In this document: one piece after another, positions 14,889 through 24,604 of the stretch | Position numbering within the stretch: position 1 is the stretch's first letter | Layout: each line of letters opens with the position of its first letter | The notes under the pieces: model-generated | Database searches by the model: none | The model's input: the letters and a program-made list of their open reading frames with translations, nothing else | What the model was told of the DNA's origin: nothing | Source of the DNA: Betaproteobacteria bacterium | Lineage (GTDB): Bacteria; Pseudomonadota; Gammaproteobacteria; Burkholderiales; Casimicrobiaceae | Direction: 5' to 3' | Assembly (NCBI GenBank): GCA_016192065.1 | Contig: JACPUX010000036.1 | Span: 1-36,665, forward strand | DNA length: 36,665 bases | Made by a program: the position numbers and the translations under genes

Positions 14889-16835
14889 ATGATCGCCACC
14901 GCCCTGCCCTTTGACCCGCAGCAAACCCGCAAGCCGCGCGTTTGCGTGATGGGCTTCAGCCTTACCGGCATGCTGCCGGGTATCGTGCCCAACTACAGCA
15001 ACCAGATCGAGATTCGCATCATCAACAAGATTTTCGGTGAGGCGCTGGAAGCCGCGCGCGAACTGATTCGCGCTGGCGAACTGGATATCTTAATCGCCGC
15101 TGGCGCCAATGGCGCCTTCCTGCGCGGCAACCTGCCGATCCCGGTCGTGCTGATCAAAGTGAGCGGCTTTGACATTCTGCACGCCCTCGCGAAGGCCCGC
15201 GAGGAGAGTGACCGCATCGCCATCTTCAGCTACCAGACCATTAGCGCGGAGCTCGAAGAGGTCAAGGCGCTCTTGAAGATCGACATCGAGCAGTGCTACT
15301 ACACCACGCCCCAGGATGCGGCGCAGCGCGTGGCCGAACTGGCCGCCGCCGGCTTTCGGGTGATCGTCGGCTCCAGCATGATCACGCGCCTCGCGGAAGA
15401 AGCGGGACTCACCGGAGTCTTCCTCTACTCGCCCAATTCGGTGCGTCAGGCCTTCGACGACGCCGTGGAAATCGCCCGGGTGGCACGCCTTGAAGAGGGG
15501 CGCCGCGAGTGGCTGAACAGCATCTTGCAGCACCTCGATGAAGGGGTGGTGGCGGTGGATCTCGAGGAACGAGTGCAGGCGATCAATCCGGCCATGGCCC
15601 TACTGCTGGAGGTGAGCGATCAATGGGCGCTGGGGCGCAAGCTCTCCGAAATCGCACCACAGCTATCTCTGGCACGCGCCTTGCGCAGCGGCGAAGCCGA
15701 GTTGGGGCAGATCGAGCGGGTGCAGCGGCGCCTCTTGGTTATTAATCGACTGCCTCTCGTGGAACAGGGCGTAGCCAGCGGGGCGGTGCTCACCTGTCAG
15801 GATTCCAATGCCATCCAGCGCGCCGACCGCAACCTGCGCCAACAGGCGCCCAAGAGCCAGCGCGCCGCCAAATATAGGCTCGAAGACATTCTCGGCGATT
15901 CGCCGGTGATGCGCGCGACGCGCGAACTGGCCGAACACTATGCCCGCACCGATGCGACGGTACTGATCACCGGTGAATCGGGCACCGGCAAGGAACTCTT
16001 CGCCCAGGGCATTCATCAGGCCAGCGGCCGCAAGCGCGAACCTTTCGTCGCCATCAATTGCGGTGCATTTCCCGAAAGCCTCCTGGAGAGCGAGCTCTTC
16101 GGCTACGAGGAAGGCGCCTTCACCGGTTCACGGCGGGGCGGAAAACCGGGGCTGTTCGAGGCGGCGCATCGTGGCACGATCTTTCTGGACGAAATCGGCG
16201 AGTTGCCCTTGGCTCTGCAAGCGCGGCTCCTGCGCGTCTTGCAGGAGCGCGAAGTGCTGCGCCTGGGCAGCACCGAAGCGACCAGCATCGATGTGCGGGT
16301 GATTGCCGCCACCAACCGCAGACTCCCCGAGGAAATCGCCGCGGGACGTTTCCGCCAGGATCTCTACTACCGCCTCGACATCCTGGAACTGCAACTGCCG
16401 CCGCTGCGCGCCCGGCCCACGGACATCGCCGGCCTGAGTGTGCATTTCCTCGCCGCCGCCTTGCGTCGCCATCATGCGGTGGTTCGGGCGGAGGAGCTTC
16501 TGCCCCAATTCCTGCCCCGCTTCGAAGCCCACACCTGGCCCGGAAACGTGCGTCAACTGGAGAACCAGATCGAGCGCATCGCCGTGGTGATGGCCCAGCT
16601 CCCGACCGCAGCGCTCCTGCCCCAAGGCGTACTCACCGGGCTCACGCCTGAGCCCGCCGGCGCGCCAGTGGAAACGCTTGCGCCGGGCACCCTCAAGGCC
16701 AGCAAGCGCGAAGCCGAAGTCGCCGAAATCCGCCGCATGCTCGCGGCGACCGAAGGCAACCAGAAGGAAGCCGCCCGCCGTTTGGGGATCAGCCGCAGCA
16801 CGCTGTGGCGCAAACTCGACCGCGCCGGCGGCTGA
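14889..16835 (+). CDS. prpR: Sigma-54-dependent activator of the propionate operon
   Basis: PrpR (648 residues) has an N-terminal PrpR sensor domain (about 15-195, including GFSLTGMLPGIVPNY), a PAS-like segment around ILQHLDEGVVAVDLEERVQ and an AAA+ domain. The AAA+ domain has Walker A GESGTGKE (K368), the sigma-54 contact loop GAFTGS (409-414) and Walker B GTIFLDEIGELP. A Fis-type helix-turn-helix at about 622-648 (NQKEAARRLGISRSTLWRKL) ends the protein. In this family the sensor binds 2-methylcitrate. The contact loop ends in Ser rather than the common Ala. The ATG at 14889 lacks a strong ribosome site; frames further upstream are unlike the family. It is divergent from prpB with its promoter and a dyad between. 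Confidence 0.95.
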   Translation: MIATALPFDPQQTRKPRVCVMGFSLTGMLPGIVPNYSNQIEIRIINKIFGEALEAARELIRAGELDILIAAGANGAFLRGNLPIPVVLIKVSGFDILHALAKAREESDRIAIFSYQTISAELEEVKALLKIDIEQCYYTTPQDAAQRVAELAAAGFRVIVGSSMITRLAEEAGLTGVFLYSPNSVRQAFDDAVEIARVARLEEGRREWLNSILQHLDEGVVAVDLEERVQAINPAMALLLEVSDQWALGRKLSEIAPQLSLARALRSGEAELGQIERVQRRLLVINRLPLVEQGVASGAVLTCQDSNAIQRADRNLRQQAPKSQRAAKYRLEDILGDSPVMRATRELAEHYARTDATVLITGESGTGKELFAQGIHQASGRKREPFVAINCGAFPESLLESELFGYEEGAFTGSRRGGKPGLFEAAHRGTIFLDEIGELPLALQARLLRVLQEREVLRLGSTEATSIDVRVIAATNRRLPEEIAAGRFRQDLYYRLDILELQLPPLRARPTDIAGLSVHFLAAALRRHHAVVRAEELLPQFLPRFEAHTWPGNVRQLENQIERIAVVMAQLPTAALLPQGVLTGLTPEPAGAPVETLAPGTLKASKREAEVAEIRRMLAATEGNQKEAARRLGISRSTLWRKLDRAGG

Positions 16836-17072
16836 GGGGACACTGATCAAATCAGGATTCGTCATTGCGGCGAAAGCCAGTGCGCAGGCCAGATCCCGGA
16901 GGGCGTAGAGCCCGCGAACCGAACTCACGTCTCCCGCGGGGAGGGGGCTGGGGGTTGATCCCAGACCGGGCGGAACGGCCCACCGCCTCGGCGGCCGGCC
17001 GCGTCGCGCCAGAAAAACCTGCATTTTCGGCGCCACACGCCGTTATATGATAGCGGGCAAAGACCACCGACC
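16836..17072. repeat. Intergenic stretch with two dispersed repeat remnants
   Basis: At 16861-16897 there is a GTCATTGCGGCGAAAGCC-type sequence, related to ones at 24562-24592 and 31432-31462. At 16899-16955 there is a diverged third copy of the CCCGCGAACCG...CTCCC/GGGAG hairpin repeat seen twice at 2855-3000. No gene is evident, and no clear promoter for the following kinase was found. Confidence 0.6.
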
Positions 17073-20000
17073 ATGGCCAACTCCGACCTCCCCCAGGCTT
17101 CCCTGCGCCAACTGGCCGAGAGCCGCTATCCGCCGCTGGCCATCGGCGCGAGCGGATTCCTGCTGGTCGCGGTTATCTGGGCCGCCGTGCTCACCCGCAT
17201 CGATACCGAGCATGAGCTGACCACCAGCGCGATCCATACCCAGAATACCAACCTCGCGCAGACCTATGACGCTGCGGTCAGCGCCTCACTGCGCCGCGCC
17301 GACGATCTCCTGCAACTGGTCGCCGAGCGCGGCATCGCGGCGGCCGCGGAGCGGCTTCGCCCCACCGCGGAACTCGCCGCCCTGATCCCCTATATGGCTC
17401 TGCTCGGCCCCGACGGTGCGGTGCTCGAGTCGACCGCACACGATGGTCCGGCGAATCTCGGCGACGCGGCGTTTCTGGACAGTTTGAACCGGGCTGATCC
17501 GCGCGCGAGAGTGTTTGCCAAACCCTACTCGGCCGGGTCGGACGAGCGCCTGCTCTTCGTCCTCGCCCGCGTCGTCGCCGACCCCCAGGGGCGCGAACTT
17601 AGAGTCGCCGCCGCGCTCGATCCGCGCTACTACTACGATCTCTTCGATCGTGCCAGCTTGGGGCGCGATGGCGTGGTGGCGCTGACCGGCCTGGACGGTA
17701 TCGTCCGCGCCCGCGCCGGTGATCCCAAAGCGATTGCCGGGCAGAATATCGCCGGCAGCGTGCTCTTTGAACGGCTGCAAAGTCGGCCCCAAGGACACTA
17801 TCTGGCGCACAGCCGATACGATCACGTTGCGCGCCTGTTCAGCTACCGTCTGCTCGCCGACTATCCCCTGGTCATCACCGTGGGGGTGAGCGAAGAAGCC
17901 GCTTACGCCGATTGGCGGAAGCGGCGCGGCCACTATTTTTTGGGGGCTGTCCTGGCGACGCTGCTGATCGCCGCGGCCACCGCCGGATGGATCTACCTGG
18001 TCCTACTGCAACGCCGCTGGGCGCGCGAACTGGAAGCCGGCGCCGGGAACTACCGCCGCATCTTCGAGGACAATCCCTTGCCGATGTGGGTGTTCGACCA
18101 GGCGACTCGCGCCTTCCTCACCGTCAACCAAGCGGCGATCGCCCACTACGGATACAGCCGGGAGGAATTCCTGGCCCTGACCATCGATCAGATTCGCCCA
18201 CCCGAGGACATTCCCAGGCTCACGGAGTACCTGGATTCCCAGCGCAGCGGCCGAGGCAGCGCCGGCATTTGGCACCACCGAAAAAAAGGCGGCGAGCTGA
18301 TCACGGTGCGTTTGACCCGTGACGAAATCGTCTTTGAAGGCAGGACGGCGCGCCTGATCGTGGCCGAGGATATCACCGAGCAGTTGCGCGCCGACGAACG
18401 CCTCAAGCTCGCCCTCGAGTCCTCCCATACCGCGATCTGGGAATGGGATCTGCTCGCCGACCGCGTGTACCTCTCGGACCAAGTCTATGATCTGCTCGAA
18501 CGTCCGCAAGGTAGTATCGATCTCAGCCAGGGCGTGTTGCCTCTGGTTGCTCCCGAGGACCACGGTTCGCTGAAGAGCGCCATCGAAGGCGTATTGCACA
18601 GCCCTGACGAACACCCCGAGATGGAGGGCGAATTGCAGGTACTCACCGGCGGGGGCAAACGCTGGGTGCAGTTTCGTGGACGGCTTTACCATGATGGCGC
18701 GGGCCGCCCGGCACGCATTCTGGGCGTCGTGGTGGACATCAGCCAGCGCAAGCGCGTCGAGCTCGAACTCAAGCGCTCGGAAGAGCGCTTTCGGCATGTC
18801 TTTCAGACCATCAATGTCGGCTACGCCCAAACCGATTTCGACGACGGCACCATGCGCCTGGTGAACCCCGGTCTGGTCAGGCTGCTCGGCGCCAAGAGCG
18901 AGCGTGAACTTCTGGGACGCAGCTCGCGGGAGTTCTTCGTCGATCCACAGGACCGGGAGAATTTTAAAGCCACGCTGCTGCGCAACGATCAGGTCGACAA
19001 CTTTCCGGTCATTCTCAAAAGGGTGGATGGAACGCCCGTGCATGTGCTGCTCAGCGATTTTCTGGTGCGCGACGCTGCGGGCGAGCCGGCCTTGGTCGAA
19101 GGCGTACTGATCGACGTCTCGCCTTTGAAGCAAGCGGAGCTTGCCGTGCGCAAGAGCAAGGAAGCCTTGCAGGCGATTCTCGACGCGACCTTGGAATCGC
19201 TCATCATGGTCGATCCCGAGGGGCGGGTGCTGGCCCTGAACACCACCGCGGCGCGGCGGCTGGGTGGCACGCCGGTAGCGCTACTGGGCGCCAGGCTCGC
19301 CGATCGCTATCCGGCCGATATCGCCGCTCAGCGACGCGCCTGGGTCACCGAAGTGCTGCAAAGCGGCCGCGCCCTGATCGGCGAAGACGAACGCGGCGCA
19401 CGCATCTACTCCACCCACCACTACCCGGTGCGCGACGAAGCCGGAGTGGTACACGCGGTCGTGCTCTTCTCCCTGGATGTCACCGAGCGCCGCCACTCCG
19501 AAGCCTTACTGGCGGAGAGCGAGGCGCGCCTGCGCGCTTTGGTCACGGCCTTGCCCGATCTGGTCTTCACCACCGACGGTGAAGGACGATTGGTGGAGTG
19601 GCTGAGCGGTCAAGCTCCTGACGGAGCGAAGACCCAGTTGCACGCCGGGCGGGAGATCACCGCGGCGCTCCATGTGGCCGAGGACCGGGGCGTGATCGCG
19701 GCCATTCGTTCCTGTGCTCACTATGGCGAAACCGCCACGCGGGAGTTCTCCCTGGCTGCGAACGCGGGCGAGACCTGGTTCGAGATGCGCGCCACGCGGG
19801 TGCAAACCAAGCCGGGGACCAGCCCGACCGTGGTCTGTGTGGCGCGCAACATCACCGCTCGGCGAGACACCGAAGCGCAGATGGCGGCGGCGCGCACCCG
19901 ACTGCTCACCACTCTGGAGTCGATGGTCGTTGGCGTCCTGGAGGTCGGCGGGGATGGCCGCGTCCGCTACGCCAATGGCGCCGCCTGCGAAATTCTCGAA

Positions 20001-21401
20001 GCACCGGTCGAGGACATCGTCGGCCAACATTTTCGTCACGACCTGGGCAGGCGCTGGCGGCAGATTGATGCCGAAGGCCAGCCGGTACCCCCAGAAGAAT
20101 TGAGCTTGGCGGTCACCATCGATCAGGGGCGGCCGGTGCGTCAGGCCGATGCCGGCATACGCGACGCTGAAGGAAGGGTGAAATGGCTGAACCTCAACTC
20201 CATGCCGATCATCGATGGCGAGGGCCGGGTCACCGGCGCGGTGGTCAACTTCGAGGATGTCACCGAGGCGCGTCGCGCCTTCCGGGCCTTGCGTGAAAGC
20301 AATCGGCTCAATCGCCAGATCGTCAGCAGCGCGCGCGAAGGCATCGTCGTGGTCGACCAGGATCTGCGTTACATCGTCTGGAACCCGGCGATGGAGGAGA
20401 TGACCGGAGCAAGCGCTGAAGCGGTGCTCGGTCGGCACATCGACGAGGGCCTGCACTTTCCCGGCAAGGATCTGGTTACCGCCGCGTACCGGCGAGCGCT
20501 CGCCGGGGAAACCGTCACTCTTCCCGACATGCACTTCGACTATGCCGAAACCGGCCGCAGCGGTTGGGCCGCCGGGCAGCACGGCCCCCTACGTGACTCC
20601 GAAGGGAGGATCATCGGGGTGATCGCCATGGTGTCGGACATCACCGAAAGAAAGGCGCGCGAACAAGAAGTCGAAGGTCTCAACGCCACCCTCGAACAAC
20701 GGGTGAAAGACCGTACGGCCGAGCTCGAAGCCGTGAACCGCGAACTCGAATCCTTCAGCTACTCGGTTTCGCACGACTTGCGCGCGCCTTTGCGCAGCAT
20801 CGACGGCTTCAGCGAGCTCTTGCTGGCGCAGCATGCCGGGCAGCTCGACGAAACCGGGCGGCGCTTCTTGCAGCGGGTGCGCGCCAATACGCGGCACATG
20901 GCCACCTTGATCGATCAGTTGCTGGAACTGGCGCGGGTCAGCCGGGCCGAAGTGCATCGCCGCCGCACCGACTTGAGCGCGCTGGCGAAGACCATCACCC
21001 AGGCGCTGCAAGCGCAGTATCCCGCGCGCGTGGTGGACTGGCGCATCAGCGACGGTCTGGAAGGCAATGCCGACCAGCAGTTGCTGCGCATCGTCCTGGA
21101 GAATCTCTTGGGCAACGCCCTCAAGTTCACCGCCGGAAAGTCCCCCGCGATCATTGAAGTGGGCGTGGGCGGCGATCAAAACGGGGACTATCTCTACGTG
21201 CGTGACAACGGCGCCGGCTTCGACATGGCTTACGCAACCAAGCTTTTTGGCGCCTTCCAGCGGCTACATCGGCCCGAGGAGTTCCCCGGAACGGGCGTGG
21301 GACTCGCCTCGGTCAAGCGCATCATCACCATGCATGGCGGGCGGGTTTGGGCGGATGCGAGTCCGGGGGCCGGCGCGACCTTCTTCTTTACTCTGGGCTG
21401 A
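17073..21401 (+). CDS. Membrane-bound histidine kinase with Cache-like sensor and seven PAS domains
   Basis: This very large sensor kinase has 1442 residues. A membrane segment (about 22-42), a periplasmic Cache-like domain and a second membrane segment (about 285-310) are followed by seven PAS repeats. These start near residues 324, 444, 572, 697, 818, 941 and 1078. A helical linker leads to a HisKA domain with the phospho-accepting H1234 in SYSVSHDLRAPLRS. The ATPase domain has N-box NLLGNALKF, DNGAGF and GTGVGLA. The HisKA/ATPase type resembles bacteriophytochrome-like kinases. There is no receiver domain or response regulator gene nearby, so it is an orphan. A second multi-PAS kinase follows after 40 bp and is probably co-transcribed. 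Signal unknown. Confidence 0.9.
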   Translation: MANSDLPQASLRQLAESRYPPLAIGASGFLLVAVIWAAVLTRIDTEHELTTSAIHTQNTNLAQTYDAAVSASLRRADDLLQLVAERGIAAAAERLRPTAELAALIPYMALLGPDGAVLESTAHDGPANLGDAAFLDSLNRADPRARVFAKPYSAGSDERLLFVLARVVADPQGRELRVAAALDPRYYYDLFDRASLGRDGVVALTGLDGIVRARAGDPKAIAGQNIAGSVLFERLQSRPQGHYLAHSRYDHVARLFSYRLLADYPLVITVGVSEEAAYADWRKRRGHYFLGAVLATLLIAAATAGWIYLVLLQRRWARELEAGAGNYRRIFEDNPLPMWVFDQATRAFLTVNQAAIAHYGYSREEFLALTIDQIRPPEDIPRLTEYLDSQRSGRGSAGIWHHRKKGGELITVRLTRDEIVFEGRTARLIVAEDITEQLRADERLKLALESSHTAIWEWDLLADRVYLSDQVYDLLERPQGSIDLSQGVLPLVAPEDHGSLKSAIEGVLHSPDEHPEMEGELQVLTGGGKRWVQFRGRLYHDGAGRPARILGVVVDISQRKRVELELKRSEERFRHVFQTINVGYAQTDFDDGTMRLVNPGLVRLLGAKSERELLGRSSREFFVDPQDRENFKATLLRNDQVDNFPVILKRVDGTPVHVLLSDFLVRDAAGEPALVEGVLIDVSPLKQAELAVRKSKEALQAILDATLESLIMVDPEGRVLALNTTAARRLGGTPVALLGARLADRYPADIAAQRRAWVTEVLQSGRALIGEDERGARIYSTHHYPVRDEAGVVHAVVLFSLDVTERRHSEALLAESEARLRALVTALPDLVFTTDGEGRLVEWLSGQAPDGAKTQLHAGREITAALHVAEDRGVIAAIRSCAHYGETATREFSLAANAGETWFEMRATRVQTKPGTSPTVVCVARNITARRDTEAQMAAARTRLLTTLESMVVGVLEVGGDGRVRYANGAACEILEAPVEDIVGQHFRHDLGRRWRQIDAEGQPVPPEELSLAVTIDQGRPVRQADAGIRDAEGRVKWLNLNSMPIIDGEGRVTGAVVNFEDVTEARRAFRALRESNRLNRQIVSSAREGIVVVDQDLRYIVWNPAMEEMTGASAEAVLGRHIDEGLHFPGKDLVTAAYRRALAGETVTLPDMHFDYAETGRSGWAAGQHGPLRDSEGRIIGVIAMVSDITERKAREQEVEGLNATLEQRVKDRTAELEAVNRELESFSYSVSHDLRAPLRSIDGFSELLLAQHAGQLDETGRRFLQRVRANTRHMATLIDQLLELARVSRAEVHRRRTDLSALAKTITQALQAQYPARVVDWRISDGLEGNADQQLLRIVLENLLGNALKFTAGKSPAIIEVGVGGDQNGDYLYVRDNGAGFDMAYATKLFGAFQRLHRPEEFPGTGVGLASVKRIITMHGGRVWADASPGAGATFFFTLG

Positions 21402-21441
21402 ACGCCCTGCGCCGCGCCCCTTTCTTGCCGTAACCAGACCC

Positions 21442-24400
21442 ATGCCCGCCCCGCCTGCCCCTCCCCGCGCCCCCCGGCGCGTGCCCTCGCGGCTGGCGCT
21501 GGGCGCTTGGGCGTTCGGCCCGGCCTGGGCGCACGCGCAAACCGCCAGCGGCACATTGTGGCCGGGCCTGATGCTGGGCGCCCTGTTGATTGCCGCGGCC
21601 GTGCTGGTTTTCCTGGTGTTGCAGCGGCAGATGGGCCGCCTGCCGCGCTGGATTACCGCCGCGCTGCCCGCCTGCCTTGCCCTAGCCGCAGTCGCGGCCT
21701 GGCTGGACGCCCTGGGCGGAGGCAGTGGCGCGCGCCCCTGGCCCGCCGTGGGCCTGGCGGCCGGCGGCCTTGGACTGGTCATGGGTTGGATCGGCCTGCG
21801 GCGAACGAGCACACCCAGGGGCTATCACGAGCCCGCGCAGGCCGAGCCTGAGGCGCCCTGGTTCGCCATTACCACCATCATGGATCTCCATGCCCAGTTA
21901 CCGGACGCCGATGCCCTGGGCACCTCGCAGAGCTACCGGGCGATTCATGACGCCGCCGCGGAGGCGATCATCACCACCAACGCCCAGGGTATGATCCTCT
22001 CTGCCAACCCGGCGGCAGAGGCGCTCTTCGGTCAACGCGCCTTGGATATGCGCGGCCAATCGCTCGCCGCGCTGGTCATCGACCTCGATCAACTCACCCC
22101 GGGACCCTCCTCGGGGGCACCGCCCACCCTACACGGGCGGCCCTGCGAAGCGACCGCGCGGCGGCGCGACGGCAGGACCTTTCCGGTGGAACTGGTCACT
22201 TCCCGCATCGCCAAATCCGGCAGCATCGCCTTCATCACCTTGCTGCGCGACGTTTCGGAACGCCGGCAGGCGGAAAACGCCCTACGCCGGAGTAATGAAC
22301 TCTTCCGCGCCATCCTCGAAGGCACGCGCGAATCGCTGTTCCTCATGGATCCCGCCGGGCACCTTCTCGCGGTCAACGAGACCGCGGCGAGGCGCCTGGG
22401 CCGCCGCGCCGACGAACTGATCGGCGCGATCGTCTTCGAGATGCTGCCGCCCGAGGTTCGAGAACCGCGGCGCAAGGTTTTTTTCGGAGTGGTCACCAGC
22501 GGCCAGCCCGCGCAGCTCCAGGAAGCGCGCGCGGGTCGCAATTTTGCCGTCCATTACTACCCGATCCTCGACTCCCTGGGCAAGGTCAGTGCCGTTTCCG
22601 TCTTTGCCCAGGACATCACCGATCGTACCCGGGCTGAAGATGAGTTGCGCGAGGCCCACCTGCAATTACGCGAGATGACCAACGAACTGCCCTGCGTGGT
22701 CTTCCAATTCAAGAGCGATCGCGAAGCGCGCGGCCGGTTCACCTTCGTGGGCGGACATGTGCGCGAAATCGACCATGTGGATCCCGAAGCGATACTGGCC
22801 GAACCGGGCCTCCTGTTGAAGAACATTTTGCCCGTGGACCGACACCCGCATATCGCCTCCTTGAAGCATGCGGCGGGCGCTTTGGCGCCCTGGCGCAGTG
22901 ACTTCCGGGTGCGGGCCAGCGACGGCGGCATCCGCTGGCTGCACGCGGCGGCGGTGCTGCGCCAGGGGCCGGACGGCACGGTGGTCTGGAACGGCTACTG
23001 GATCGACATCACCGACCGCAAACTCGCCGAACAAGCTTTGGCGGAAAGCCGCAATCTCCTGCAAGGCATCCTCGATGGCACCGCCGAGACCCTGGTGCTG
23101 CTCGATCCGCTCGGCCGGATCCTGGCGGCGAACACGACCGCGGCACAAAGGGTTGGTGAAACCCCGGAGTCGATCAAGAACCGCGATTTCTTTTCCTTCT
23201 TCCCGACGGAAATCAGCGTCGATCGAAGGGCGGCCTTTGAAGCCAGCGTCGCCACCGGACGACCTCAGTCCCTAGACGATCATCGCGACGGGCGCTACTA
23301 CGCGCTCAATTTCTACCCCATACGTGATCCTCAGGAGCAGACGCAGAGCGTGGTACTTTTCGCGCTCGACATCACGCGCGCCAAAGAGACCGAAGCCAGC
23401 TTGCGCGAAAGCGAAGCGCGCTTCCGCCAGCACCTCTACGGTCTGCCCATTGAGATCTCCATCTGCGACGTCAAGGGTCGGGTGGAATACGCCAACCGCC
23501 AGTATCTTCTCAACATCGGCTATACCCAGCATGACGCCGGCACCCTGGCCGAGTGGTGGGCCCTGGCCGCGCCCGATCCGGACTATCGCGCCGAAGTGAG
23601 CGGACGCTGGCGCGAGGCCACTCTGGCCGTGGCCGGCAGCGATGCGGCCGCGGCCATGCCCCGCGCGCATTTGCGCTGCAAGGATGGCGTGTACCGGGTG
23701 TTCGACATCGTGGCCCGGCAGATGGGCGAGCAGTATCTCGTGGTTTTCAGCAACGTCACCGCCCGCGAGGAGGCCGCGGCGGCTCTGCAGCGCGCCAAGG
23801 AGGCGGCAGAACACGCCGCCCTGGCACGAGCGCAGTTCCTCGCCACCATGTCGCATGAGATTCGCACTCCGCTCAACGGCATCATCGGCATGACCGAGCT
23901 GGCCATCGCCACCGCCACCGACGCCGAACAGCGGCGCTACTTGCAACTGGCACGCAGTTCTGCCGACTCCTTGCTGGGGCTGCTCAATGCCGTGCTGGAC
24001 TTCTCCAAGATCGAAGCCGGCCGCCTCCATCCCGAGGAGACCAGTTTTGATTTGCGCGAGAACATCGGCGAAGTGCTTGCCTTGCTGCGCCCGCAAGCGG
24101 AACGCAAAGGCCTCGCCGTACAGGTCCATCTCGATGCCCGCGTGCCCGAGCGCATCATCAGCGATCCCTTGCGCATCCGGCAGATCCTTACCAATCTGCT
24201 GGCCAACGCGATCAAGTTCACCGAGCAGGGTGAGATCAGCCTGAGCCTCGAAGTCGAGGCTCGCGATGAATTCGCTTGCACCCTGCATTGCCGGGTGCGC
24301 GATACCGGCATAGGCATCGCCGAAGACCGCCTGCAGAGTATTTTCTCGGCCTTCGTGCAGGCCGACGGGTCGATCACCAGGCGTTACGGCGGCACTGGTC

Positions 24401-24528
24401 TGGGTCTGGCGATTTGCGCGCGTCTGGCGGAAATCCTCGGTGGATCAATCTGGGCGGAGTCCAAGCTCGGCTCCGGCAGCACCTTCCACTGCACCCTGCG
24501 GGCAAAACTCCCGCCCCTGGCCTCCTAG
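21442..24528 (+). CDS. Membrane histidine kinase with five PAS domains
   Basis: The product has 1028 residues. Three hydrophobic segments (about 37-61, 70-90 and 98-118) suggest a small membrane domain without a large periplasmic loop. Five PAS domains start near residues 163, 286, 409, 538 and 656. HisKA carries H805 in LATMSHEIRTPLNGIIGM. The ATPase has NLLANAIKF, DTGIGIAE and GGTGLGLAI, the pattern of hybrid-kinase-type cores, but no receiver domain is attached. The ATG at 21442 is the first start after the upstream kinase stop; its ribosome site is weak, so a later start is possible. PAS domains 2 and 4 closely resemble each other and PAS 4 of the upstream kinase. Partner regulator not in the window. 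Confidence 0.87.
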   Translation: MPAPPAPPRAPRRVPSRLALGAWAFGPAWAHAQTASGTLWPGLMLGALLIAAAVLVFLVLQRQMGRLPRWITAALPACLALAAVAAWLDALGGGSGARPWPAVGLAAGGLGLVMGWIGLRRTSTPRGYHEPAQAEPEAPWFAITTIMDLHAQLPDADALGTSQSYRAIHDAAAEAIITTNAQGMILSANPAAEALFGQRALDMRGQSLAALVIDLDQLTPGPSSGAPPTLHGRPCEATARRRDGRTFPVELVTSRIAKSGSIAFITLLRDVSERRQAENALRRSNELFRAILEGTRESLFLMDPAGHLLAVNETAARRLGRRADELIGAIVFEMLPPEVREPRRKVFFGVVTSGQPAQLQEARAGRNFAVHYYPILDSLGKVSAVSVFAQDITDRTRAEDELREAHLQLREMTNELPCVVFQFKSDREARGRFTFVGGHVREIDHVDPEAILAEPGLLLKNILPVDRHPHIASLKHAAGALAPWRSDFRVRASDGGIRWLHAAAVLRQGPDGTVVWNGYWIDITDRKLAEQALAESRNLLQGILDGTAETLVLLDPLGRILAANTTAAQRVGETPESIKNRDFFSFFPTEISVDRRAAFEASVATGRPQSLDDHRDGRYYALNFYPIRDPQEQTQSVVLFALDITRAKETEASLRESEARFRQHLYGLPIEISICDVKGRVEYANRQYLLNIGYTQHDAGTLAEWWALAAPDPDYRAEVSGRWREATLAVAGSDAAAAMPRAHLRCKDGVYRVFDIVARQMGEQYLVVFSNVTAREEAAAALQRAKEAAEHAALARAQFLATMSHEIRTPLNGIIGMTELAIATATDAEQRRYLQLARSSADSLLGLLNAVLDFSKIEAGRLHPEETSFDLRENIGEVLALLRPQAERKGLAVQVHLDARVPERIISDPLRIRQILTNLLANAIKFTEQGEISLSLEVEARDEFACTLHCRVRDTGIGIAEDRLQSIFSAFVQADGSITRRYGGTGLGLAICARLAEILGGSIWAESKLGSGSTFHCTLRAKLPPLAS

Positions 24529-24561
24529 TCCCCAAGGAGGCGCTGAAAGTTCCAAGATTGC

Positions 24562-24592
24562 TCATTCCGGCGAAGGCCCGGTGTCGCGAACC
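24562..24592. repeat. Dispersed repeat remnant
   Basis: CTCATTCCGGCGAAGGCC followed by CGGTGTCGCG is a member of the same family as 16861-16897 and 31432-31462. It sits in the 76-bp gap between the second kinase and trmJ, whose genes converge here. Confidence 0.5.
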
Positions 24593-24604
24593 AATTAGCG
24601 GTCC

